The position numbers and the translations under genes were made by a program. From Enterocloster bolteae (GTDB lineage: Bacteria > Bacillota > Clostridia > Lachnospirales > Lachnospiraceae), in assembly GCF_002234575.2 (NCBI RefSeq), contig NZ_CP022464.2, positions 2,418,001 through 2,482,000 of the forward strand: DNA of 64,000 bases, written 5' to 3'. Every line of letters begins with the position of its first letter. Within the stretch, counting starts at the first letter, position 1. The notes beneath the pieces are model-generated. The model was not told the origin of the DNA, searched no databases, and saw nothing but the letters and a program-made list of their open reading frames with translations. Shown one piece after another: positions 15,445 through 23,176 of the stretch.

Positions 15445-17400
15445 ATGGAAGACAGGATTCAGAGAATGAAGGAACTGGTTTCCATCCTGCGGGAAGCAGG
15501 AAAGGCTTATTATCAGGAAAGCCGGGAAATCATGAGCAATTTTGAATATGACAAGCTGTATGACGAGCTGGTATCCCTGGAAAAGGAGACCGGGGTCACC
15601 TTGTCAGGAAGTCCATCGCAGCAGGTGGGGTATGAGATATTAAGCGAGCTGCCTAAGGAGACCCACGGTTCCCCTATGCTTTCTTTGGACAAGACAAAGA
15701 GTGTGGAGGATTTGCAGGAATGGCTGGGAGACCAGAAGGGACTGCTGTCCTGGAAGATGGATGGTCTTACCATTGTGCTCACCTATGAGGAGGGAACTCT
15801 TGCAAAGGCGGTTACCAGGGGAAACGGGGAGATTGGCGAGGTCATTACGCCCAACGCCAGGGTGTTTGCCAATATCCCGTTAAATATTTCCTACCAGGGA
15901 CAGCTGATTCTCAGGGGAGAGGCTGTCATTACCTATTCGGACTTTGAGCGGATTAACAGCGGAATCGAGGATGTGGATGCCAAATATAAGAATCCCAGAA
16001 ACCTGTGCAGCGGTTCTGTCCGTCAGCTTAACAGCCAGATTACAGCGGAGAGGAATGTGCATTTTGAGGCCTTTGCCCTGGTGAAGGCCGATGGGGTGGA
16101 CTTCCATAACTCCAGGAAGGCCCAGTTTGAGTGGCTGAAAGGCCAGGGATTTGAGGTGGTCCACTATGAAGAGGTGGACGCAGCAAGCCTGCCTGCGTCC
16201 GTGGAAGGGTTTGCAAAGGCAGTGGAAGGAAACGACATTCCCTCTGACGGCCTGGTGCTGACCTATGATGATATTGCTTACGGAGAATCCCTTGGGCGTA
16301 CAGCCAAGTTTCCGCGCAATTCCATTGCGTTTAAATGGAAGGATGAAATCAGGGAGACCGCCCTTTCCTATATTGAGTGGAGCGCTTCCAGGACAGGACT
16401 AATCAATCCCGTGGCTGTGTTTGAGCCTGTGGAGTTAGAAGGAACCACGGTCAGCAGGGCCAGTGTCCACAATCTGAGCATCATGGAAGGGCTGGAGCTG
16501 GGAGTGGGAGATACCATAACCGTGTATAAGGCCAACATGATTATCCCTCAGATTGAGGAAAACCTGACACGCAGCGGGGTAAAGGATATACCGGAGGAAT
16601 GTCCCGTATGTGGAGGCAGGACGGAAATCCGCAAGGTAAATGATGTAAAGAGCCTGTACTGCACCAATCCTGACTGCCAGGCCAAAAAGATAAAGAGCTT
16701 TACCCTCTTTGTCAGCCGCGATGCACTTAACATTGACGGTTTGTCTGAGGCCACCCTGGAAAAATTCATCCAGGCAGGTTTTATTCACGAATATGCGGAT
16801 ATATTCCATTTGGAAGAACACAGGGATGCAATCGTGGAGATGGAGGGTCTGGGACAGAAGTCTTACGATAACCTCATTGCATCCATAAAGACCGCGTCCA
16901 ACACCACCCTTCCCAGGATGGTGTACGGCCTGGGAATCGCGGGAATCGGACTGGCTAACGCAAAAATGCTGTGCCGCGAGTTCAAGTATGATTTTGATAA
17001 AATGCGCCATGCCGGAGAGGAAGAACTGGTGGCAGTGGATGGTATCGGCGGTGTTCTGGCCCAGGCCTGGATGGACTACTTTGCTTTAGGGAGAAACAAC
17101 CAGATGGTGGACCGTCTGCTGGCGGAGCTGAACATTGAAAAGGAACAGCCGGAGACAGCCGGGGAGGCAGTCTTTGAGGGAATGAACTTTGTGATAACCG
17201 GGTCCGTGGAGCATTTTGCAAACCGAAAGGAACTTCAGGAGCTGATTGAAAGCAAGGGCGGCAAGGTCACTGGCTCCGTTACAGCAAAGACAGCGTATCT
17301 GATTAATAACGATGCAGCGTCCAATTCGTCCAAGAATAAAAAGGCAAAGGAATTAGGGGTTCCCATAATCTCGGAGGAGGAGTTCCTGCGAATGTTGTAG
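15445..17400 (+). CDS. ligA: NAD-dependent DNA ligase, divergent form
   Basis: A 651-aa LigA that seals DNA nicks using NAD. Domains in order: Ia (residues 1-60, EYDKLYDEL), adenylation domain with nucleophile Lys104 in WKMDGL, OB fold, four-Cys zinc finger (CPVCGG, then CTNPDCQAK), helix-hairpin-helix region (GLGQKSYDNL, GLGIAGIGLANAK), and a C-terminal BRCT domain (GMNFVITGSVEHF). The motif reads SWKMDG instead of the usual ExKxDG, and the domain Ia SD-x-EYD is SN-x-EYD, so this is a divergent subtype. AGGAG sits 6 nt before the ATG at 15445; the open frame upstream overlaps rluB. Co-transcribed with its neighbours. Confidence 0.93.
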   Translation: MEDRIQRMKELVSILREAGKAYYQESREIMSNFEYDKLYDELVSLEKETGVTLSGSPSQQVGYEILSELPKETHGSPMLSLDKTKSVEDLQEWLGDQKGLLSWKMDGLTIVLTYEEGTLAKAVTRGNGEIGEVITPNARVFANIPLNISYQGQLILRGEAVITYSDFERINSGIEDVDAKYKNPRNLCSGSVRQLNSQITAERNVHFEAFALVKADGVDFHNSRKAQFEWLKGQGFEVVHYEEVDAASLPASVEGFAKAVEGNDIPSDGLVLTYDDIAYGESLGRTAKFPRNSIAFKWKDEIRETALSYIEWSASRTGLINPVAVFEPVELEGTTVSRASVHNLSIMEGLELGVGDTITVYKANMIIPQIEENLTRSGVKDIPEECPVCGGRTEIRKVNDVKSLYCTNPDCQAKKIKSFTLFVSRDALNIDGLSEATLEKFIQAGFIHEYADIFHLEEHRDAIVEMEGLGQKSYDNLIASIKTASNTTLPRMVYGLGIAGIGLANAKMLCREFKYDFDKMRHAGEEELVAVDGIGGVLAQAWMDYFALGRNNQMVDRLLAELNIEKEQPETAGEAVFEGMNFVITGSVEHFANRKELQELIESKGGKVTGSVTAKTAYLINNDAASNSSKNKKAKELGVPIISEEEFLRML

Positions 17401-17432
17401 CACAGTATCTGCCGGCTTTGGCAGACGCTGTG
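17401..17432 (+). other. Hairpin directly after ligA
   Basis: CACAG-TA-TCTGCC (from 17401) folds back on GGCAGA-CG-CTGTG (to 17432) with a short loop, starting at the base after the ligA stop. There is no T-run, so it is more likely a processing or weak pause element between ligA and metA than a full terminator. Confidence 0.45.
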
Positions 17433-17479
17433 CGGTTTCCGTGTGGAATTCAGCCAACATTTGAAAGGAGAGAGCGAAC

Positions 17480-18397
17480 ATGCCTATAAAAGTACAGAGA
17501 GATCTGCCAGCAAAAGCGATTCTGGAGGAAGAAAACATATTCATTATGGATGAGGACAGGGCCATGAGCCAGGATATACGTCCGTTGGAAATCCTGATTC
17601 TGAATCTGATGCCTCTCAAGGAAGAAACAGAGACCCAGCTTATGCGGGCATTGTCCAATACACCCCTCCAGGTGGACTGTACCTTCCTGATGCTGTCCAC
17701 CCATGTGTCAAAAAACACGTCAGCCAGCCATCTCAACAAATTTTATGTTACATTCGATGATATAAAGAAGAAAAAGTTTGACGGGATGATTATAACCGGG
17801 GCTCCGGTGGAGAATCTGGAGTACGAGGAAGTGAATTACTGGCCGGAGCTGTCCATGATGATGGAGTGGAGCAAGACACATGTGACCTCCACCATACATA
17901 TATGCTGGGGGGCCCAGGCAGGGCTTTATTACCACTACGGTATCCCCAAATACCCTATGGAGAAGAAACTGTCAGGTATTTATAACCACAGGGTCCTGGA
18001 CCGGAAGGTTCCGCTGGTGAGAAGCCTCAATGACTTTTTCCTGGCTCCCCACTCCAGATATACGCAGGTGAGAAAGGCGGATATCTTAAAGCATCCGGAG
18101 CTGGCCATTCTGGCGGAATCCGATGAGGCAGGGGTGTTCCTGGTAATGAGCCGGGACGGAAGGCAGATATTTGTCCAGGGCCATCCCGAATATGACAGGA
18201 TGACGTTAAATAATGAGTACCACAGGGACTTGAATAAGGGATTGAATCCGGAGGTCCCATATAATTATTACGAGGACAACGATCCGTTTTCAGCGCCGCC
18301 GCTGACGTGGCGGAATACATCCAATACGCTGTATACCAACTGGCTGAACTATTATGTGTACCAGGTGACGCCTTATCTGTTAGATGCAGAGGAGTAG
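17480..18397 (+). CDS. metA: Homoserine O-acetyltransferase of the MetA type
   Basis: A 305-aa MetA enzyme that acylates homoserine in methionine synthesis. The catalytic Cys142 (HICWGAQAG), the His/Glu pair in QGHPEYD, and the family signature NLMPLKEETE are present, and the length is standard. Position 111, which sets acyl-donor choice, is Glu (GAPVENLEYEEV). In characterised Bacillus MetA, Glu111 gives acetyl-CoA specificity and Gly gives succinyl-CoA, so the product is probably O-acetylhomoserine even though databases may label it succinyltransferase. GAAAGGAGAG precedes the ATG. No SAM-box fold is evident in the 79-nt leader. Confidence 0.95.
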   Translation: MPIKVQRDLPAKAILEEENIFIMDEDRAMSQDIRPLEILILNLMPLKEETETQLMRALSNTPLQVDCTFLMLSTHVSKNTSASHLNKFYVTFDDIKKKKFDGMIITGAPVENLEYEEVNYWPELSMMMEWSKTHVTSTIHICWGAQAGLYYHYGIPKYPMEKKLSGIYNHRVLDRKVPLVRSLNDFFLAPHSRYTQVRKADILKHPELAILAESDEAGVFLVMSRDGRQIFVQGHPEYDRMTLNNEYHRDLNKGLNPEVPYNYYEDNDPFSAPPLTWRNTSNTLYTNWLNYYVYQVTPYLLDAEE

Positions 18398-18446
18398 GCG
18401 ATTATGGGAAGGGTGTAAGATAGAAAACTAAATATTCGGACATCTG

Positions 18447-18497
18447 AATAAGTCCATGAATATGCAGCTGCATTGCATATTCACGGGCTTATTTTAG
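18447..18497 (+). terminator. Bidirectional terminator between metA and the zinc-ribbon gene
   Basis: A 20-bp stem (18447-18466 with 18474-18493, two G-U pairs) with a 7-nt loop, flanked by A-rich and T-rich sequence. It sits between convergent genes and could end both transcripts. Confidence 0.75.
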
Positions 18498-18542
18498 TGT
18501 GTCAAAAATCAACTGAGCGCCACAGCAAAGCATCTCAGATAA

Positions 18543-18845
18543 TTATTTTAAAAACAAATATAAAAGGAGAATCCCTACAATGACGATTAAAACTACATTG
18601 GCATATGACTTTTTTTCATCATATTTTACAGAAACATAACCGTCATTTTTACGTTTGTTGGATACAGATGGTTGTGTATGATTCTTTTTACTCTTTGCTT
18701 TCTTTTTGGTCGGACTCATTGATTCCAGTTCTTTTTTGATTTCTTTTCGTAGGAGGAAATCATCGTCGATTATATGGCTGCATTTGACACAGAATATTTC
18801 TTTGTCATTCGGAAGATCGCTTCCGCAGTATGGGCATTGTTTCAT
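18543..18845 (-). CDS. Zinc-ribbon protein with C-terminal membrane helix
   Basis: A 100-aa protein with an N-terminal four-Cys zinc ribbon (MKQCPYCGSDLPNDKEIFC, then VKC), a Lys/Ser-rich middle linker, and a C-terminal hydrophobic segment (VVLIVIVGILLLYLFL) that should be a tail anchor. Such small zinc-ribbon membrane proteins are common in Clostridia, with no settled function. The ribosome site is weak. It is convergent with metA and stands alone. Confidence 0.78.
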   Translation of the reverse strand: MKQCPYCGSDLPNDKEIFCVKCSHIIDDDFLLRKEIKKELESMSPTKKKAKSKKNHTQPSVSNKRKNDGYVSVKYDEKKSYANVVLIVIVGILLLYLFLK

Positions 18846-19826
18846 AATTTATCCGGGTATGTGTTCAATCTATATCCCGCGTCCCCCCTTTTTATATATT
18901 TTTATACAAAACTATCTGCCGGCAAATGTAATGTCCATTGCAATAGTAAGAGCTTCATATAGTTGTAAAAGCGAATCAGCTTATAGGCTGATTATACAAC
19001 GTTTGATGTTATTTCACAACATATAGGTTTGAACTTTCACTACTACTGGAAAGGCAGACGGATAACCGGATGTCAGACGAGGGACCGGAACGCTTTTCGT
19101 CGGGCGGGGGAGGGGACTATAAAATGTTCAATGGGTTGGAGCTTGCCGCGAAAGACCGTTCCTGTCCATTCTGGTACATTACAGGGACATTGCAGGATGC
19201 ATGTTTTAAAAGGATAGTTTCGCCTGACAAGTATTTTAAGGGCATGGTATATATAAAGTGTTAAAAAACTGTATATTTATTGCTAAATTTTCACACAATC
19301 TTAACGCTGAAGTGGGGATTTGGGATTGATTTTAGAGAATTTAGGGAGTATACTGTTACTAAAGTAAAACTTTTTGGTAAGTTTTCACAAAAAAGCATAA
19401 GTAAGTTTCCTGGTTAAGTAACTTGATAAGGTTTTTAGGGTATAACTTTATGAACGCCTGAAAGCCTGTCTTTGAAGATAAAGTGTAGAAAGGTGTGCAC
19501 AGCCTGCTCTAAGATACACAGATTATTTTTGACTATACCGTAATAGATGCGGACAATTTGCACCATCAGGTATGCAGACGCAGTAAGACGTGCCATGGGA
19601 GCGTTCCTGTCCGGCAAAGGAATACTCCAATCCATTCAGTTCAAAGATACACAGCGCCATCAATCATATGACGTCTCAGCAAAAGGAGGATGAGAAACTA
19701 AAAAGATGGCATAAGCTTTCGGTTGGCAAGCGGTTCAGCCTATATAAAACGAATGGCTGCAAATAATAGGTTGACGGGCTGTTGGGGACTAAAACCCTAC
19801 ACTTTATATTTAGGAGGAGACATTAT
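18846..19826. other. Long gap (about 980 nt) before the AGCS symporter
   Basis: No gene can be supported here. Short open frames on both strands (for example 19435-19635 minus) have no recognisable protein family or ribosome site. The last 250 nt could hold a structured leader: GCTT...AAGC and GGC...GCC pairings around 19707-19746 can be drawn, but they match no riboswitch class I know. Confidence 0.4.
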
Positions 19827-21200
19827 ATGCTGCAGATAGTTAACACAATTAATTCATATCTTTCTGATTACATACTTGTATTTCTTTTGGTGGCTGTAGG
19901 CCTTTGGTATACAGTCAAAACAAAGTGTGTTCAGAGGTACCTTTGGAAAGGTTTAAAACAGCTGTTTGGCGGTTTTTCACTGCGAGGCGGTTCACAGGGA
20001 GGCGGAATGAGTTCATTCCAGGCGGTTGCAACAGCAATCGCGGCACAGGTTGGCACAGGGAATATTGTGGGTTCAGCCGGAGCGATTCTTGTGGGCGGGC
20101 CAGGAGCTATTTTCTGGATGTGGATAATTGCATTTCTAGGCATGGCTACCATTTATGCAGAAGCAACACTGGCGCAGAAGACACGTGTTACAGATGCAGA
20201 GGGCAATATTCAGGGTGGTCCGGTGTATTATATCCAGACAGCCTTTAAAGGCAAATTTGGAACATTCCTGGCAGGCTTTTTCTCAATCGCAATTATTCTT
20301 GCTCTTGGATTCTTCGGATGCATGGTACAGTCCAACTCAATTGGCTCCACAATTCAGATGGCATTCGGGATTCCGTCCTGGATTGTAGGTATCTTCCTTG
20401 TTATTATTTGTGGATTTATCTTCATGGGAGGTGTAGATCGTCTTGCTTCCGTTACTGAAAAATTAGTTCCTGTTATGGCAGCATTTTTTCTGATCGGCGG
20501 CTTGGGAGTACTCGCAATGAGGCTTCAGTATATTCCGGAAACCTTTGGTCTGATTTTCAAATATGCATTCCAGCCCCAGGCAATTATCGGAGGCGGATTT
20601 GGTATAGCTATTAAGACGGCTGTGAGCCAGGGAGCAAAAAGAGGCCTGTTCTCCAATGAAGCTGGTATGGGTTCCACGCCTCATGCACATGCGCTTGCAT
20701 TAGTGAAAAATCCTCATGAGCAGGGCTGTGTTGCAATGGTCGGCGTATTCATTGACACCTTTATCGTTCTTACACTGAATGCATTGGTTATTATTTCAAC
20801 ACTTTATGCGGGAAACGGCCCTCTGGCAAACGGCTATGTAGGAGAAGCAGCAAATACATTAAAGAATACAAACCTTGCACAAGTAGCTTTTGGTGTTGTA
20901 TACGGCGACAAGGCCGGCGCTGTTTTTGTAGCCATTTGTTTATTCTTCTTTGCATTCTCCACAATTCTTGGCTGGAATTTATTTGCTAAAATTAATGTAA
21001 CTTATTTATTTGGGAAGAAAGCACAAAGACCATTTATGCTGGTTGCTTTAGTATTTATCTTCCTTGGAACAATTGGGGAAAGTGATTTGGTATGGGCATG
21101 TTCTGATATGTTTAACCAGTTGATGGTTATTCCCAATGCCATTGCCCTGTTTGCTTTGACTGGGGTGGTTACAAAGATACTTGGGGATCGGGACAAATAA
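19827..21200 (+). CDS. Sodium:alanine/glycine symporter (AGCS family)
   Basis: A 457-aa integral membrane protein that takes up alanine or glycine with sodium. AGCS signatures are clear: VAVGLWYTVKTKCVQ-type N-terminus, AQVGTGNIVGSAGAI, GGPGAIFWMWIIAFLGMAT, and a late FSTILGWN segment. About eleven hydrophobic segments are visible. The start at ATG 19827 has AGGAGG with 9 nt spacing; the open frame extends to a TTG at 19782 with no ribosome site. It is a single-gene transcript with a hairpin 57 nt after the stop. Substrate choice among alanine, glycine or others cannot be read from sequence. Confidence 0.93.
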   Translation: MLQIVNTINSYLSDYILVFLLVAVGLWYTVKTKCVQRYLWKGLKQLFGGFSLRGGSQGGGMSSFQAVATAIAAQVGTGNIVGSAGAILVGGPGAIFWMWIIAFLGMATIYAEATLAQKTRVTDAEGNIQGGPVYYIQTAFKGKFGTFLAGFFSIAIILALGFFGCMVQSNSIGSTIQMAFGIPSWIVGIFLVIICGFIFMGGVDRLASVTEKLVPVMAAFFLIGGLGVLAMRLQYIPETFGLIFKYAFQPQAIIGGGFGIAIKTAVSQGAKRGLFSNEAGMGSTPHAHALALVKNPHEQGCVAMVGVFIDTFIVLTLNALVIISTLYAGNGPLANGYVGEAANTLKNTNLAQVAFGVVYGDKAGAVFVAICLFFFAFSTILGWNLFAKINVTYLFGKKAQRPFMLVALVFIFLGTIGESDLVWACSDMFNQLMVIPNAIALFALTGVVTKILGDRDK

Positions 21201-21256
21201 GTTTATATTCATATTATACAAATAGCTGATTGAAAATGGGCGCTGTGCCAATGCTT

Positions 21257-21284
21257 AGGGCGGGATTCGTTAGAATCCTGCCCT
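21257..21284 (+). terminator. Hairpin terminator after the AGCS symporter gene
   Basis: AGGGCGGGATTC (21257-21268) pairs with GAATCCTGCCCT (21273-21284) with a 4-nt loop and one G-U pair. The T content after it is low, so termination may be partial. Confidence 0.55.
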
Positions 21285-21457
21285 GTTCATGTTCCGGCAG
21301 AGATAAAAGTTAGGTTGTGCCAGTGCTCTTGACAAGATTCTCCGGAAAGGATAGACTGCATATAAAATGAATGCGGTGAACGGCATGCCGGGATATGCAA
21401 TATGGATAGCACAACAGGGTCAGGAGACAGAAAAAAACGAAAGCATAGGTGGTATAC

Positions 21458-22198
21458 ATGGAAAAACTTGATAATCAGGCACTCACGCGTTTTGAGAGAT
21501 TGTGGAAAATCGAAGGTGATAAACTGCTCAGGGCTAATATCATCCCTTCTGCAGTTAAAGATGGAGAAATCTATCCCGTAGATTACTGTATATCTGCCAT
21601 TGCCCGGCTGATTCAGCAGCCACATGGTGCTGAAGTAGTCTGTGGTATCAGAAATGCATTATCAGAACTCTTTGAAGCGGCTGACACTCAATTTATTTAT
21701 CCGGATGAGTCGCTTCATGTATCTTTGCTTGGATGTACGCAAAGAAAAAATACAAATGTATTTGAACATGCTCAGATTAATAAGATCAAACATATCTGTA
21801 TAAAGGAAATAGAAAAGAAAGAGCCGGCGGAAATTATTCTGAGAGGCATCGGAATTGTGGGAAACCAAATTTTTATTCAGGGATTTCCTCAGAATAGGAA
21901 CTGGGAAGAGCTCAGAGTATCACTGGGTGAAGAATTGGTAAATTCCGGTGAATTCCCTATATTATATGAAGATAAATCCCCTGTTCATATGAATATAATA
22001 CGGATTGTTGACGCAGCTCCCCATGTTTTGGCATCTCTTCACAGGGCTGTTTCACGGCTGCGGGATGTGGAATTGGGAACGGTAAAATTACAGACCGTAG
22101 AATTTGTGATTACGGATTTTTGTGTTACAAAGAAGAATGTTGTATGGCTCCATAAGATAGAATGCCGCAATTCGTCTGGGAACAGCTGCCGCGTATGA
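21458..22198 (+). CDS. 2H-phosphoesterase-like protein
   Basis: A 246-aa protein not assigned to a named gene. Two H-x-(S/N) motifs at a spacing typical of the 2H phosphoesterase (LigT/CPDase) superfamily are visible, LHVSLLGC near residue 87 and VHMNIIRI near 178, each after a strand. Members hydrolyse 2',3'-cyclic phosphates or related bonds, but the second motif has Asn in place of Ser/Thr, so activity is uncertain. I chose ATG 21458 with AGGTGG 5 nt upstream, not the GTG at 21449. No membrane segments are seen. Confidence 0.55.
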   Translation: MEKLDNQALTRFERLWKIEGDKLLRANIIPSAVKDGEIYPVDYCISAIARLIQQPHGAEVVCGIRNALSELFEAADTQFIYPDESLHVSLLGCTQRKNTNVFEHAQINKIKHICIKEIEKKEPAEIILRGIGIVGNQIFIQGFPQNRNWEELRVSLGEELVNSGEFPILYEDKSPVHMNIIRIVDAAPHVLASLHRAVSRLRDVELGTVKLQTVEFVITDFCVTKKNVVWLHKIECRNSSGNSCRV

Positions 22199-22327
22199 TT
22201 CACCGGAAAATGCGCAAGATTTCTTAAGACAACCCCATTTGTTTTGATTATACTATTGTGGAATACACGGCGCTTGGGGAACCGGGACACGGTCCAAAGG
22301 TGCCGTCGGCAAGGAGGCAATTGTGTA

Positions 22328-23176
22328 ATGAGCAGTATGGATGAGGTAATCCTGGCAATTAATTTTATTGAAGCCAATCTGACGAAAAAAATGGATTTGG
22401 ACATGATTTCCGGCGCAGTCCATTATTCCAAATATCATCTTCACCGCGTGTTTTCCGATACAGTGGGTCTAACCATTCATGATTACATTCAGCGCAGGCA
22501 GCTGACAGAGGCGGCCAAGCTGCTTGTTTTTTCCGGCAAACCCATTGTGCAGATTGCATTTTTATCCGGCTACCAGAGCCAGCAGGCATTTACCAATGCT
22601 TTTACAGCCATGTATAAGATGCCTCCCAATATGTACAGGGAAAATGAACGGTTTTATCCCTTACAGCTCAAATTCAATTTTGAAGGGAGTTATGAAATGC
22701 TTGACAGAAAAGAAAAGGCTTTATGGGAGATTTCGTTTGCGTCGGATGAGGATATTCCCAGCTGGATGGAACTGGTGAGGCTTGTGATTGACGGCTTTCC
22801 CCATCTGAATGAGGAGGAGTATATCCGGGTCTTAAGACAGAAAATCAGCACAGGGCAGGCACTTATCATGAAGGACAGAGGCTCTGCCATCGGCATCATG
22901 CTGTTTTCCTATGAAAACGGCAGCATTGATTTCATGGGAAGCCATCCGCTTTACAGGAAAAATGGGGTTCCGAAGGCCATGCTGGACAAGGTTATGAAGG
23001 AGCTGCTTAAGGGTAAGGAGATCAGCATTACAACCTACCGGGAAGGCGATAAGGCAGATACCGGATATCGGAAGGAAATAAAGGGGCTGGGCTTTGCAGA
23101 GGCAGAGCTGCTGGTAGAATACGGCTACCCCACCCAGCGTTTTATCTTACAGCAGGAGGAACGGGAGCATGAGTGA
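22328..23176 (+). CDS. AraC-type regulator fused to a GNAT acetyltransferase domain
   Basis: A 282-aa fusion protein. The first 100 residues form a two-HTH AraC DNA-binding domain (YSKYHLHRVFSDTVGLTIHDY, shown as key residues around 30-50; then FLSGYQSQQAFTNAFTAMYKM). After a linker, residues about 130-275 look like a GNAT N-acetyltransferase, with HPLYRKNGVPKAML in the acetyl-CoA binding position. Such fusions may sense or modify a small molecule. The ATG at 22328 has AAGGAGG 10 nt upstream. The stop overlaps the next gene (helicase) by 8 nt, so the two are translationally coupled. Confidence 0.82.
   Translation: MSSMDEVILAINFIEANLTKKMDLDMISGAVHYSKYHLHRVFSDTVGLTIHDYIQRRQLTEAAKLLVFSGKPIVQIAFLSGYQSQQAFTNAFTAMYKMPPNMYRENERFYPLQLKFNFEGSYEMLDRKEKALWEISFASDEDIPSWMELVRLVIDGFPHLNEEEYIRVLRQKISTGQALIMKDRGSAIGIMLFSYENGSIDFMGSHPLYRKNGVPKAMLDKVMKELLKGKEISITTYREGDKADTGYRKEIKGLGFAEAELLVEYGYPTQRFILQQEEREHE

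Noticed and set aside
17401..17479. SAM riboswitch ahead of metA
   Set aside because: The leader is only 79 nt, its main hairpin directly follows ligA, and conserved S-box bases are missing.
19435..19635. 66-codon minus-strand ORF in the long gap before the AGCS gene
   Set aside because: No ribosome site, no recognisable family and no supporting neighbour; left as noncoding.
19620..19760. Glycine riboswitch ahead of the alanine/glycine symporter
   Set aside because: GGCAAAGGA- and CAGCAAAAGGA-like strings are present, but the conserved P1/P3 pairings of the aptamer could not be traced.
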